Source: Heterobasidion occidentale
Taxonomy: Eukaryota > Basidiomycota > Agaricomycetes > Russulales > Bondarzewiaceae
Assembly: GCA_039111635.1 (NCBI GenBank)
Contig: JBCAQO010000001.1
Coordinates: 3,348,001-3,412,000, forward strand
Direction of reading: 5' to 3'
DNA: 64,000 nt
Notes under the pieces: generated by a model
Seen by the model: only the letters and a program-made list of their open reading frames with translations
What the model was told of the DNA's origin: nothing
The model's database searches: none
In this document: positions 1 through 11,527 of the stretch, piece after piece
Layout of the letters: each line of letters starts with the position of its first letter
Numbering within the stretch: the first letter of the stretch is position 1
Translations under genes and position numbers: made by a program

Positions 1-669
1 CTTGAGGCGGTAGATGTAGTGTAAGGCGAGGACGATGACCGACTGACTGACTTGCGTCGTCTCAAGTAACTTTTGAATGAAGTGGACGAAGACAGAAGAG
101 ACAGAGAATTGGAGATATGCGGTTTTCGAATTACGATGTGGAAAGTAGGATAGCGGTGGGGAGTGGTTAGGATGTGACGAGTGCGGAGAGGCATCGGACG
201 CTTTCGAGAACCAGACGTAACAGATCATCTCGCACATCTTCTCTGCCAAGAAATGGGACGACCAGTTCTGGGACTCTGAGAACCAATCAGAGATGCGTGG
301 CGAGGGCGTTGGCGAGGGCGTGGCCGGCTTTGCGTACGACGCGTCGGCGTGTTGATACGGCGGAGAGCGCGACGAAGGGACGACAGGAGGCAGGTAAGGA
401 TAGGAGGAAGCGTCTGTATGCGCGTTAATTGGCGGCACTGGACGGGGCGTGCGGTAAGCCTGCGAGAAACGCGTCAGGAGAAGGCAGGACGTACGATGGA
501 GGTCTGCGATGGGCGGGAGGGTGGTGGTCTGCGGTTCTGTCCTCCGTATGCGGCGCGAGATGTTGGAGGTGAGTGGCGGGGTGAGGGGCTCCTGTTTTGT
601 GGGCCGCCATGCAGCCCAGGCGGAGAGGATTTCTGTAGGAAGCGAAGGGAGAGCGTCATTGGAGTTCAT
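1..669 (-). CDS. PHO80/PCL-like cyclin, 5' part only (runs off left edge)
   Basis: On the minus strand an uninterrupted frame opens with ATG at 669 and stays open for 223 codons to position 1, so the gene continues outside the window. The first ~135 residues are rich in Pro, Ser and Tyr and look disordered. The cyclin-type part starts near residue 140 with FLAEKMCEMICYVWFS. Around residues 184-223 it reads LQFSVSSVFVHFIQKLLE followed by TTQVSQSVIVLALHYIYRLK, the pattern of the first cyclin-box helices in Pho85-type cyclins. Such cyclins activate a cyclin-dependent kinase in phosphate, glycogen or morphogenesis control; which branch this one serves cannot be told from half a protein. No intron is needed in the visible part. 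The family call is inferred from the helix motif; the coding frame itself is clear. Confidence 0.8.
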   Translation of the reverse strand, partial: MNSNDALPSLPTEILSAWAAWRPTKQEPLTPPLTSNISRRIRRTEPQTTTLPPIADLHRTSCLLLTRFSQAYRTPRPVPPINAHTDASSYPYLPPVVPSSRSPPYQHADASYAKPATPSPTPSPRISDWFSESQNWSSHFLAEKMCEMICYVWFSKASDASPHSSHPNHSPPLSYFPHRNSKTAYLQFSVSSVFVHFIQKLLETTQVSQSVIVLALHYIYRLK

Positions 670-1969
670 GGCGTAGGACGGTGGCGAGAGGGGAAGGGAA
701 GGGAGAGTGTAGAGGGCCATTGGTATGTTATTTGAAGACGGGAATGTTTTAGAAAGATCGGAAGAGAGCTGGGGACCATAATGAGATTTAATAAGGGGAG
801 AGGAGACGAAAGCGACTCGGTTGGCTTGAAAAAAAAAGGACTGTTGGATATTCCGCGGTGGATATTCCGCTTAGAGACAGACAGGGGACCGTGGTCGATG
901 CCGTTGGCGTTCAAGATGGATTCGGAAGGTGGCCCTGCCCCGTCCAAGCACAGTTCCAGATCTACGCTTCGCCTCACAGATCCCCCCTCGCCTCACCCCG
1001 CCGCACTTCGCCTCGCTTCTCGGCACTCACGGCAGGGGGCTCTTTCCAGGGGATTCCCCATTCCCTTACCCTCTCTCACTCACCTCTCTGGACGCTGACC
1101 TCATCCTCATCCTCCCACGCTCCCGCTTTCGGTCGTCCTCACAGTCCCACTTCCCCTGCTTAATTGTCCCGCCACGCCCTCCGTCAAGCTTTTTGTCTCT
1201 TCCGACGCCAAATCGGCCCCGATTTCCAATCCTGGCTTTCTCGTCAAGAACGGCTCGCCTCGTTACCGCCTTTCTCTTTCGCTAACGCCTCAACCCGTCT
1301 ACCCCATCTCAATCCGGCCCCTCCTTCTCTCCTGTATCTCTCAACCTTCATACCACATCTTCTTCGTATGTCCGTGATCGTGCTCTCTCCGTTTCCGACT
1401 CCTAGAATACGGTCATTCCCATACTATAACTTCCCTATCTATCATGATGTGTGTGTAGGCCGCGACGCCCATAGCAATGTTAGTGAGAACAGTTGAATGT
1501 TGATCCTCGTCATCTTCATCTTCCAAAAATTGATCTGCGCCACCTCGTTCCGCTGATATGAATATCGTCTTGTTCCTTGCGGCCTCGGACTGTCCATGAA
1601 ACCTGCTTTCTCTCCACACTGAGCTTTTCAGAACATCATGTGATAATAGATTGATGTCCTTCTCGAAGGGCGTCATTCCATTCAAGTTTGCGGCGTATCC
1701 AGATGCCCATCTCAAAGCGCTGTACCTGCTCGCGGCTCCAATACATTTGTATGTGCGAGACACGGAAAAGTGTTTTCGGATTGAGCCTGCCAAAGTGCTG
1801 CGCCTCGGCATCGGATGAGCCTCGCGGCTCTTCCATTTGATTAGTGCCGGGAAGGGTTAGGGTTTTCCGCCAATAGAATCCGGCTGCCGGTCCTCGTTGC
1901 GAGGCCGTGGACACTGACAAGCTGATGACTCAGCGTCGCGGAGTTTTAAATTCTCTCCTCTGTTTGGCT

Positions 1970-2018
1970 AGAAAACTTACCTAGAATGGTGCTAGTCTCC
2001 TATTGTGGCTAGTTTTCT
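1970..2018. repeat. short inverted repeat tagaaaact / agttttcta
   Basis: A 9-base perfect inverted repeat, tagaaaact (1970-1978) and agttttcta (2010-2018), flanks about 31 bases. It is short enough to be chance, but it lies about 80 bases before a second inverted repeat (2099-2152) in the same gene-free stretch. Confidence 0.35.
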
Positions 2019-2098
2019 ACGAACATAACCCAGAATGGAGGGCTACCGCAAATTTCTATTGACCCTAAGGCTTTTGCACGCCGTTGAGTGTACCTGGT

Positions 2099-2152
2099 GC
2101 ATTTTCTCAGACAGGACATTCCAGCATCTGTTTTGCCTGAGAGAAAATGCTC
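2099..2152. repeat. imperfect inverted repeat (hairpin-capable)
   Basis: The left arm gcattttctcagacagg (2099-2115) is matched by the right arm cctgagagaaaatgc (about 2138-2152). The arms are complementary over about 13 bases apart from a 2-base offset, and the loop is about 22 bases. It could be the remnant of a small inverted-repeat element or a structural element in DNA or RNA. No target-site duplication was identified. Confidence 0.5.
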
Positions 2153-4829
2153 ATGCCCCATTCATAATATCGTTCCAACGGCCCGTACGTCTGACAACCA
2201 TTAAGTAGACTTGTGGTCAGGGCATCCAAAAAAAAGTTCGGTCTGCGGCGGTCTCCGAGCACGATGAAGTAATAATATTAGCCTCACGCACCAACACCGA
2301 CTAGGAGTGCGACGCGCCCACCGATAGAAACATGTCGTAAAGGTTCGGATTTGTCACAGCAATATCGATGCCATCAACTGACATCTCGCGTCTCGCCACA
2401 GTCACTATCCCTGATGCGCCTCTTCTGAACACGTTGATCTCTCGCTCTGGGCAATGCGGGAGAATAGACGCCCCTTTCTCCTGGCACACGGCGTCACCGC
2501 CGACGTGGCAGATTTAAGGGAGGATCTGGAGAGGATCTCATCGCGAGACCCTCGCCCGGAGCTCCTAACATTAGTCAGCCGTATATGACATCGCCCCTTC
2601 GGGCTGAATATGACATTGCGGCGGTCAAGGCCACGCTGCGCTTTCCGCGGATCGGCCAGCCTCTCGACATGATACGGGAGCCAGATCTCCTTGTTGCTGC
2701 CGCTGCCGCCTTCCACCACTGCGAACTCCGCCCCCTGAAGACTCCGGTTCTGTTCACGGCGTTCGACTCGGCGTCGACCACACCACACCGGGATCGAACA
2801 ACCCCTGCAACAGCGTCATCGAATCTGCGAGATTATCATTATCATAGATCCACCTCATTCGCGATGGATCGGCCATGGCCGCCCGTCAAAAACACCGCGA
2901 CCCATGGCCAGAGCAATGCTTATTACAAGGGGACATGCAATTGGTGCTAAGGCACGCATCGGAGCCGGCATTACGATTGAAACCCAGACCTGGCGCGCGC
3001 TTCCAAAAAGGCAAGTCCTGTCGAAGGCCCTAGAATGCCGGAAATGCCCAAACTTCTTAGAACGAACACAGTTGGTTCAAGAGCAATTCGCAGAGTATGC
3101 AACTGAGACGGAGTGGAAATTACGGCGGGCGGTGTGTGACACTCCCGCTTGCAGACGACGTCTCCGAAGTTTTCGCAAGCGAAGCATCGAAGAAGACGGT
3201 GTAGTGGAGGCCATAACACCCTTACAGCTGTCAGAGGCACCAGGTTAGTAGTTGTTGTATTGGCAATTAGGCCGCGTCCGCTGAAACCCTGCATGGCAAA
3301 TGAACGCAAAATGCACCGACTACCTCTGGATTCACGCGTTCACGCGTTCACAACCTCGCTCCCAAAAGAGTGTGTCTAATTGATACACGTCACTTTACGC
3401 GTCGCCCGCCGCAGTCTCACCTTTGTCAATATCCTTTCTTGGACGGCAGTCGGCTCGTGGCACAAGACACGAGGCGGCGTTACAATCCCAGGGACGTTGA
3501 CCGGGTTCGCCGAGGTTCGCCGGCTGGATAGCACAATTAGGGGGCATAGTCCCTACCAGCACACCAATCAGAAGCCACTATACGTGAGGTCTCGTACAAG
3601 GTCTCAGATGCTCGGTGTATTTTGTCTAATAAGATCGGTTGATGATCCGAGTGGCGGTTGATGTGCAATTTGAAACCTGACCTGGATCTTCCGGGCTGTG
3701 ATACCAGTACGCTAGATCATGTGGCGACAATCGCCAATTGAGGCATCCATGGAGAATAATCTATCATCGCAGCGCTGATATCGTCCTTATTCCTATAAAT
3801 ACATGCCGAAAAGTTGTCAGCGACGGCAAATTTGTGATCTACATCGAGATACAACCGCCCGTCAAGCGCTGAGAAGAGGAGATTGAGCGCGAAAGTCAGA
3901 TAGTGGACATAAACATAATGCACCTCTTTGATGCGGCAAAAACACTCATGCACAATTACGGGAAATTACCCGTTATGAGTTGCCCGATGAGGCTTTGGAA
4001 TTGAAACGGCTTTGGAGCGGCTTCGCGCATCATGCATTCATCACGAAGGGGCGGAAACGTGGACCCTGTGTAAGGGAAAGAAGACTATACAAAGATAAGT
4101 GCCCCAATCAATACAGGCCGAGAATAGAGAAAAGCACTGGCGGGGCCTGATTCAGAGTCAACCGGCCGTTACACGGCGAGGTACCATGTTATGCTAACGC
4201 TAAGATCTTCGCGTTTAACGCGCTGACGGTATTCATGTAGAGTTTGCTGTCTTACAGCTCGGCAGCTATCATTTCAGTTGTGAAAGGTGGGAGAGCTGCT
4301 TGTCTCTAGTCCCAGATGGTCTCAGCCTTCGATAGATTCTGAATGTTAGACGCCTTGTTGTCGAAGAAGCGGAGTCAGAGGAATGTCCATTGATGTTCTG
4401 TAATGGCGCTCGGAATAATTCAGCAATTTAATGAGTAATTGAAAGGTTCAACACTCACACGAATGAATAATTGGCGTATCTTATGCCATTGACGATGTGA
4501 AAAAGAGCTAAACAGTAGCTCAAAGATTTTCCAGAGAGCTCATAGTCCCTCGGATAGGTATGATTCAAGAAGACATTGCCATTCCAGTCAACCAGGTGTG
4601 CAGATGGTTGAAGAAGAGTATGTGTGACTAAAAGTCACTTTCTGTGACACCTGTGTTGTCGCTGCGTGGAAAGAGCTCCAAATCCGCATCGTCGACATTT
4701 CCCTCTAGCAAAGTCTCGGGCATTGAGCCCCACGACCGTCACGCTGTTCTCCTCACTACCTCTTACCACCCCCTGACACCTCTCACTCGTTCTCTTCTCA
4801 GCTCTCACTTTCTCTACCGCTCGGCCGCC

Positions 4830-6274
4830 ATGGGCGTCCAATTCGGCTCCTTCAACAGCATCTGCCAGACTGCTGCGCTAGTCATTTGCCCACTCGTGGG
4901 CACCGATCAAGGCATCGAGCCCACGTGTTACAGTAGAAATGTGGATATTGCAGGCACCTTGATTTTCCAACCTTGTGAGTGGTCTGGCTTGGCTTGGCTC
5001 TTTTGGGTTCCGAGGGCAGACAGCACGGAGATGTGTATTCACGCGTCTCCCGCATACACAGTCTCGAACAAGAAGCAGAACTGACTCTTTGTGCTGCATT
5101 TAGCGACATGTTTTGTTCATATCGTTGCAATCATAATGACCGCGATAATGATTTATCACATACGCAGTAAATACACAGCAGTTGGTGAGTACTTTTCCGA
5201 ACATCGATATAACGGTTGAGTCTCATCCAGTGATTTTCTCAGGCAGGAAGGAGATCGTCATGTTCTTCTACCTCTACGCCGTCATCGAACTGTTGGCAAT
5301 CTTCCTCGACTCTAACATCATACCCACTGCAAACGTCAGCTATCCGGTAAGTCCACGGATGTTGGAGAAGTCTTAGGGTACGCCCCCATCGGTCTCATGC
5401 CCCTTGGCTCCGCAGTGGTTTGCTGCTGTCTACACAGGCTTCGTTGCCGCGGCGTATTGTTGTCTTCTTATCAATGGGTTCGTAGGCTTCCAGTTCGCAG
5501 AGGATGGCACACCTCTGTCGTTATGGGTACGTCCCTTTCCCTTCATTTATCCCTTTACATTCGTTTTGAGCTGGTGGACTTGCGGTTTATTTGCGATTCC
5601 AGTTACTTCGTATTGCCTGCCTGGTTGTATTCGCCGTCTCGTTCTTCGTCTCTATCGCCACCTTCAAGAAGTTTGCCAGTTTCAACTACACGAAGCCGAT
5701 CGGCCTGTGGATCATCTACATTCTCTGGCCGCTCATTTGCACTGCCGTATATGTTGTGTCTCAACTCGTTCTCGTCTTCCGCACGCTCGAGGACCGCTGG
5801 CCGATCGGTGATATCATCTTCGGAGCTGCATTCTTCACCATTGCGCAAATTCTACTCTTCGCGTTCAGCGTGACGATATGTGACGCCATCAAGCACTACA
5901 TCGATGGCCTGTTCTTTTTCACGCTGTGCATGCTCTTGAGCGTCATGATGGTTTATAAGTACTGGGACAGCATTACGGTGCGTCCACGGGACCTCATTTT
6001 TGTCTGATTTTCATTGATGTGCAACCGATTGTAACCATCTCGACCCGTGTAGCGCGAGGATCTCGAATTCTCTGTCGGCTCCAAGGCTACCGTATGGGAA
6101 GTCAAGGATCCCCTCCTTGCCGGCCAGAACTCCGAGAGAGATTTCGAAGAGGACACAGCGAGCAACTACCATGGAGCCCCCGCCAGCCTTGTCGGTGGCG
6201 TTAGCGGACAGCAGTTATACTCAAAGGGCGGATATGGTGGGCGTGGGTACCCACCATCGTCTGAGCGGTACTGA
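4830..6274 (+). CDS. CHS7: chitin synthase export chaperone (Chs7 family)
   Basis: Six exons, all in phase, give 345 residues: 4830-4974, 5104-5184, 5243-5346, 5416-5526, 5603-5977 and 6053-6274. The N-terminus [20 protein letters not shown] with the following CPLVG is characteristic of Chs7. The remainder consists of about seven hydrophobic membrane segments, for example [36 protein letters not shown] and [14 protein letters not shown]. The C-terminal tail is polar (about 70 residues) and ends in SSERY. Chs7 is an ER membrane chaperone that lets class IV chitin synthase (Chs3 in yeast) fold and leave the ER, so this gene serves cell-wall chitin synthesis. Length is close to the yeast protein (about 316 aa). 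It stands alone, convergent with the DUF3752 gene. The ATG context gccgccATGG is good. Confidence 0.95.
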
Positions 6275-7214
6275 GTGGCTTTGAGAGCACATCATGGACT
6301 CTTTCGGTCATCTTTCCTTTGCCCTTTCTACGTCGCACAATAATTTGTTCTGGTATGGACTGCAGTAATTGGTGGCTTGCATGACACTCCGAAGTACTGT
6401 TTCTTGAAGCATTTTTTGACAATTCGCGTAGAATGCACAGTGTTGAACAACATTATACCCTCCAGTTTTGGCCTCCAACTGCTGCTTAACTTTCAACACT
6501 GAACAAACTCATGACCAGTACCATCACAAAGCATTCAAGATAGAGCATAATACTACACACAATACCACACAGAAGTCACAACAGAACAGTTTCATTGATG
6601 TCTAACTACAGATATTACAAGGCTCTCCAGTGCCAGTAGGCAGCATCTTCATTGAGTGAAACAAAAGAAACAATAGAATCAGTTTTCCAAAAATTGCTGA
6701 GAGCCGAAGCTGACAGACGGGTTCGGATGTGTAATTTGCAATCAGCAAAAGACTGTGCCTCGGTAAAGACCTCACTGGCGACAGTACATGCCCGAGCACA
6801 AGAGATGGGGATCAAAATATTAGAAGGGGGGAATATATATCTCATGATCTTTAGGGCAGGTGATACGAATCAGGCAACTGAACCGGGACGATCCGGTCCT
6901 AGACAGGCACCTCGTGGCGCATCTCAACTCGACGTCCAAGTCAACCCCTCAGCTGGCCTCAGAATCTAGATACCAGCAATTCATAACGAAGGCTGGTAAG
7001 CTGGTTAGTGTATTGTATTTCTGGCAGGGAACCAGTTCCCTATAATCTTCATAAAAAGACTACAAGAAATGTTCACCGTTGTGCAAGCTCTTCTACTCTC
7101 TTTCAAACTGAATAATTATATCGACATAGAAATACAGCAGTGCACAAGACAGATATGTGCACATGTCTTGTGATGCTTGTCCATAAAGTAGATCCGAAGC
7201 TGCAGCGATCTAAC
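6275..7214. other. intergenic region between convergent genes
   Basis: This 0.94-kb stretch holds the 3' ends of the Chs7 gene (plus) and the DUF3752 gene (minus). A 105-codon ORF (6652-6969, plus) and overlapping minus ORFs show no recognisable domain or usable splice partners. They are best treated as non-coding until expression evidence exists. Confidence 0.5.
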
Positions 7215-8362
7215 TTACAAAAAGCCCCCACTCCTGCCCGTCCCAAATCGGTCTGAAAGACCTTTTGCATCTCGGATCATCTTCTGGCGGTCTTTCTCGT
7301 CCATCAATCGCCCTCCTAGTGACATGTCACGCGAATGGTCCCAGATAGCCGGAGGACCGTCGTCGTCGTCGTCGTCGTCGTCGTCTTTTTTCTTGCGAGA
7401 GTTGGTGTCGGCGTGGGCATCAAGGAGCGACGAGCCTCGGTGTTTCCGCTGCGATAGCAATGGACATCAGCCTTGCACTCTAGAAGGGGCCGTCAGTTCT
7501 TACTGTGTGCTCTTCCACTTCCCGCCTGATTTCAGAGTCTCGTTTTCTTTTCTTCCGTGCCTCGTCTTCGTCGCCTTCAGTGGCGTCTGCGTTTTCAATA
7601 CGCCGCTTCTTCCCTAACACTTCGTCTGCTAAACGTTGCTGGCGTTCTGCAGGTGTCTCAGTCCACAAGGAATTATCAACTTTTCTCGCCGGTGCAGTCG
7701 AGCGCGAGAACTGTCGCGGCTTGCTTAGTTTTGTGGGATCCAAGGCTATAAAATCAGATCCACAATTATAACATTGATACGGAACGTCGGAATGGTTGGG
7801 AGACTTACTGCCAAGAAGATCAGAAGACGAGGGCGGCACAAGCATCCACTCTTCGCGCTGCAGTGCTTTGGGCTTAGCTGCTTCCTACATTCATAACGGT
7901 GCCCACAAAAGAGAAAATATCGCATAAGTAGATGAGCATACGCCTGCACATGGCTGTGAAAAGCGGTGAGGGAAGCAGCTATTCATGCGAAGTACGCACC
8001 TCGATATGTTTCCGGCGCTGCTCCTCCTTCTCTCTGAACTCTCTGATACCATCCTGCGGGTCAAGTGTGACGCTTGAAGGCAGCGGTGCAGGCCCAACTT
8101 CTTCGTCCTCAGACTCCTCTTCTTCCTGGCGTTGGGGACCCATTGAAGGTCCGAATATACGTCGGGAGGGCTCCGCTGTGGCAAGTCCTCCACCGTTGAT
8201 ACGCGCAGCTACAAGATCTGGGGGCAAAGCAGGTGCATAATCTTCTTCCTCCTCTTCTTCCTCTTCTTCGTATCGTTGAAGCAAGCTAACCGAGGGGGCA
8301 GTCGAGGGTGCCGTGGGTGAATTCGATAGGTTGGGAGGAATATATGGCCCAATGGATGCCAT
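7215..8362 (-). CDS. GPALPP-motif / DUF3752 protein
   Basis: The minus-strand start is ATG at 8362, giving MASIGPYIPPNLSN. An acidic stretch then leads into YAPALPP and EEVGPAPLP, the GPALPP-type motifs shared with human GPALPP1. Later exons read REEWMLVPP and then KPRQFSRSTAPA with DNSLWTETPAERQQRLADEV, a layout typical of the DUF3752 domain. The last exon holds a run of Asp encoded by a GTC/GAC repeat (7365-7383 region), then DHSRDMSLGGRLMDEKDR, and ends SGGFL. At least three introns separate these segments. The biochemical role of the family is not established, so I call only the domain. Its start is 235 bp from the divergent deaminase start at 8598, suggesting a shared promoter region. 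Confidence 0.85.
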
Positions 8363-8597
8363 CGTGGAGATGTGTCTAAACTGGCTCAGGATACGACTGA
8401 CCTGTGTACTCAGCTCGAGTTGCACTAAACGTTGAGGTCAGCACCGGTCCGGAAATACCCCTTGCTTTTGAAAACGCCCTCCCGATTAGATTAGATCAAG
8501 GTCTGCAGGAGTCAACATGGTCTGACTCGGTCGCTTCACGTTACTGATCATTATTTAGCGAACATCAGGTCGTCGATCTCTATTCCAATCCACGCCG

Positions 8598-9993
8598 ATG
8601 CTTCCCATTTCCGGCCCTGCCAGAGTGGCTCTACAAGCCCTCTCTTCTTCGCAGATTTCTTTTCTTCGCCGCCTTCCAAAGGCTGAGCTTCACGCCCATC
8701 TGAACGGATCGATTCCGTTGCCCGTTCTCCAAGACCTCGCGCGAGAACATGCAGCTGCTCAGTCCACACCCTCTGAAGAAGTAAGTGCAGGCATTAAGCG
8801 CCTTCAAGAGGGTGTCCGACTAGACAAAATCGGAGATTTTTTCGGCCTCTTTCCAGCCATCTATGCTCTCACGGCAACTGCACCTGCCCTGCGCCGCGCG
8901 ACTCGCTCTGTCCTTGAACATTTCTTGGGCGGAGATGAGCCCCAGGTGTCCTATCTAGAGCTCAGGACTACACCTAAACACAATGAGCACATGACTCGGC
9001 GGGTGTACTTGGAGACCGTGCTTGATGAAGTCGAAAAATACACAGCTGAGCAGGCGGCGTTAGTTGTGAGCTTGGACAGGAGGATGACTGGAAATGTGGC
9101 TGAGGAGGTCGTTAGTTTGACTGCCCAATTGAAGCAGGAGGGCCGGAGGGTTGTCGGTGTCGATCTTTGCGGTGATCCGATGGTGAGCGACGCTCGTTTC
9201 CATATGCATATATCTTTACATGCGATTCATTTGCTTTGGAGCAGGCGGGGGATATGGCTGTTTTCTCCGAGCACTTCAAGGCTGCCAAAAGGGCTGGATT
9301 GGGCGTGACGCTTCACATTGCAGAGGTATCTTCGCTTCTTACTCTATGAACCCTCTTGTCATTCGACGTTCTTATCTTTGCCGGTGCGTGTGATCACGAT
9401 TCGGTTTGCAGACGGAAAAAAATCCCGCGCCGGAAACCTTGCAGCTTCTTTCCTGTGAACCACAAAGGTTAGGTCATGCCACCTTTCTGAACGAGGAGGC
9501 AAAGGAAATCGTGCTCAAGGACAAGATATGTATAGAGATTTGTCTCACATCGAACCTCCTGTGCGTGAAAGTTTCTTTACTCCTTTTGTACCATTCACAT
9601 CTACCTTGCGGCATCATTCCTGGATATTCTTGGCACTGACGCATCGAACACATACGTAGATGCAAGACGGTAGGCACCCTTGAGGACCATCACATTCGCT
9701 ACTATCTCAAAAACGATCATCCCATCGCTATATGTGTGAGTGGCAGTTTTGTCGCGATGACTTGATGGCTTGGTTCTTAACCCTCTTCCTTTCCATCATG
9801 GCTCGGCTCTTTACTCGGCGCCACATGTTCCTGTTCGCTTGCACTGCAGACGGATGACATACTTCCCTTCCGCACCTCTATGCTGGGAGAGTACGCACTC
9901 CTTATCGCCCCTAAGCCACTTGGTCTTGGACTCTCAGAGCAAGAGATCGAACGGGTAGCTAAGATGAGTATGGAGTCGCGGTTCAAACCATAG
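8598..9993 (+). CDS. adenosine-deaminase-like protein (N6-methyl-AMP deaminase type)
   Basis: Exon 1 (8598-9180) starts MLPISGPARVALQ and carries the metal-binding motif KAELHAHLNGSIPLPVL near residue 29. After short introns, following exons give GVTLHIAE, then LGHATFLNEEAKEIVLKD with CIEICLTSNLLCKTVG. The last exon gives CTDDILPFRTS, with the Asp pair that completes the zinc site, and ends at a stop at 9991-9993. HxH, the HxE-type HIAE helix, the SN of TSNLLC and the DD are the expected ADA-superfamily catalytic elements. The overall sequence is closest in feel to ADAL/MAPDA, which deaminates N6-methyl-AMP to IMP during clearance of methylated adenine nucleotides. A classical adenosine deaminase or adenine deaminase is less likely, given the LxHLNGS N-terminus. 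The frame is intact. It ends 197 bp from the convergent SDR. Confidence 0.88.
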
Positions 9994-10190
9994 GCAACCG
10001 AATTGGGTGTTCCTGTCCGAATGTTTCCCGCGTCGGTGGTAAGTGGGAAAATGCTACAGAAACTATCTCATCCGATGTCCGGCCGATGTCAATGGAGAGC
10101 GCAGTTGTAGATTATCGATCAAGTGCGTAAGTTAGTAATTGCAGAAAAGCTTGGATTCATATGTACTATAAATACAGGTGCCTGTACACT

Positions 10191-11527
10191 TAGATACCGG
10201 TCCCACCAGTCACTTCGAGTGTGTGCCCTGTCACATAGGATGCCAAGGGCGATGCGAGGCTATCATTTTCAATAGTCAGCATCAATGTTGAAAAGTAAGG
10301 GCTTAAAATAAAATGGCAGGAACTTACAACAGCATGGCAGCGGCAGCTTCATCGGCAGTTCCAGGTCGGGCAAGCGGAATGTGAGGGAAAGACTTTGCAT
10401 CGGCGTCGGATGACGGGGGTTTAGCACCGGGGACACCGAGTGCGACCTTTTTACCCTCGATTTCAATAGTCACGCCTGCTTCTTTGGCCGCTGTCAGTCT
10501 GAGTCACTCGTCAGTGCGACAACCATCTACATGAAAAGGTCAGAGTGACAGACCGAGTGAGAACGTAGCCAAATGCGATAGTATTTGCGCGGACCCCGAA
10601 GGCGCCCCACTCTTTTGCGATCGTCTTGGACAGACCTATGACGGCAGACTTCGCCGCCGCGTAGTTGGCTTGGCCGACGTTCCCGTGAAGGCCGGATACA
10701 GAGGACACGTTCGTGATACTTCTGTTCTCGCGTCCTTCACCCTAAATGGACTTGGTTTTCAGCGGCTGCTCGGAGGTAAGGGTTGCGGAAACTGGGCACC
10801 TTGATGCGCATGTAAGGCGCTGCGGCGCGAATCAGGCGAAAAGGCGCGCGAACGTGAATTTTCATGATGATGTCCCAGGCGTCGTCTGGCATTGTGTGAA
10901 GCATTCGATCGTACGTGAAGCCGGCTGTCAAATCACCGATCAGCATGTCATGTTTTACCTGAAAAAAATAGTCCGTGTGTGCATTCGCACCATTGTTGAC
11001 AATGTGGTTGAGTTTTCCATATGTCCTACAGAAATGATGTGAGTGTGAGAAGAGAGGAAGGTGTGGTGAACATACTTGATCGTTGCCTCAAGAATGTTCT
11101 TGGGAAATTCCTCCGCACCGACGTCTCCGCCGACAGCGATGGCATCGCCACCTGCCGCCTTGATTTCGTCAACAACAGCCTGCGCTTTCTGCTCGTCAAG
11201 GCTAGCGCATACACGTGTCGTTTGTGTCAAATCAAGTACAACCAGACTCGACTCGAATGCTTACTCGCTGACGACCACTTTCGCGCCTTCTTTTGCGAAC
11301 AGAAGTGCTGCACTGCGTCCAATGCCCTACGTGCGCATGTTAGACGTCAGACTACGTGACATCAGAGTTCACATACCTGAGCAGCACCTGTATGTCACAT
11401 TCCAGTGATCTATTTCACGTTTCAGGGAAGGTCACTTACCAGTGATGATAGCGACTTCACCATTCAATAAGCCTCGCCCATAGTTGTTGCTGATGTGGCC
11501 AGAGATTTGCGACAAACGTTCGGCCAT
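10191..11527 (-). CDS. short-chain dehydrogenase/reductase, FabG-like (3-oxoacyl-ACP reductase type)
   Basis: The start is ATG at 11527 (MAERLSQISGHISNNYG). After several short introns the Rossmann motif TGAAQGIGRSAALLFAKEGA is assembled across three exons, the middle one only 11 nt (11377-11387). Further elements are VVSDLDEQKAQAVVDEIKAA, a NNAG region and RAPFRLIRAAAPYMRIK. The catalytic SSVSGLHGNVGQANYAAAK has Ser, YxxxK and the Asn-rich loop. The C-terminus HTLEVTGGTGI is typical of FabG-type SDRs. A roughly 40-residue insertion (from TAAKEAGVTIEIEGKK) sits between the substrate loop and the last helix. The enzyme is expected to use NAD(P)H to reduce a 3-oxoacyl or related carbonyl group; mitochondrial fatty-acid synthesis or peroxisomal metabolism are both possible. 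No obvious targeting signal was noted. Confidence 0.87.
11377..11387 (-). other. 11-nt micro-exon of the SDR gene
   Basis: On the minus strand the sequence reads ...acatacag|GTGCTGCTCAG|gtatgt.... Joining the upstream codon remainder (ACT G) to these 11 bases and then to GGCATTGGACGC restores TGAAQGIGR, the NAD(P)-binding glycine motif. Without it the frame is lost and the motif is missing. The two flanking introns are each about 45-70 nt. Confidence 0.75.

Larger units (their letters stand above)
670..4829. other. gene-poor region of about 4.2 kb
   Basis: No gene could be supported here. The first part (670-1400) is presumably the 5' leader or promoter of the minus-strand cyclin and is followed by pyrimidine-rich DNA. 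Several ORFs of 60-130 codons occur (for example 1413-1811 and 1636-1920 minus, 2904-3248 plus), but none shows a recognisable domain, adjacent splice-compatible exons or a conserved motif. Two short inverted repeats lie at 1970-2018 and 2099-2152. A small tandem repeat (cgcgttcacgcgttcac) lies near 3340. The last few hundred bases are the likely promoter of the chaperone gene at 4830. Confidence 0.5.

Noticed and set aside
1413..1920. minus-strand ORFs of 132 and 94 codons as a gene
   Set aside because: The two overlap in different frames, have no recognised motif and no consistent splice sites; evidence is too weak.
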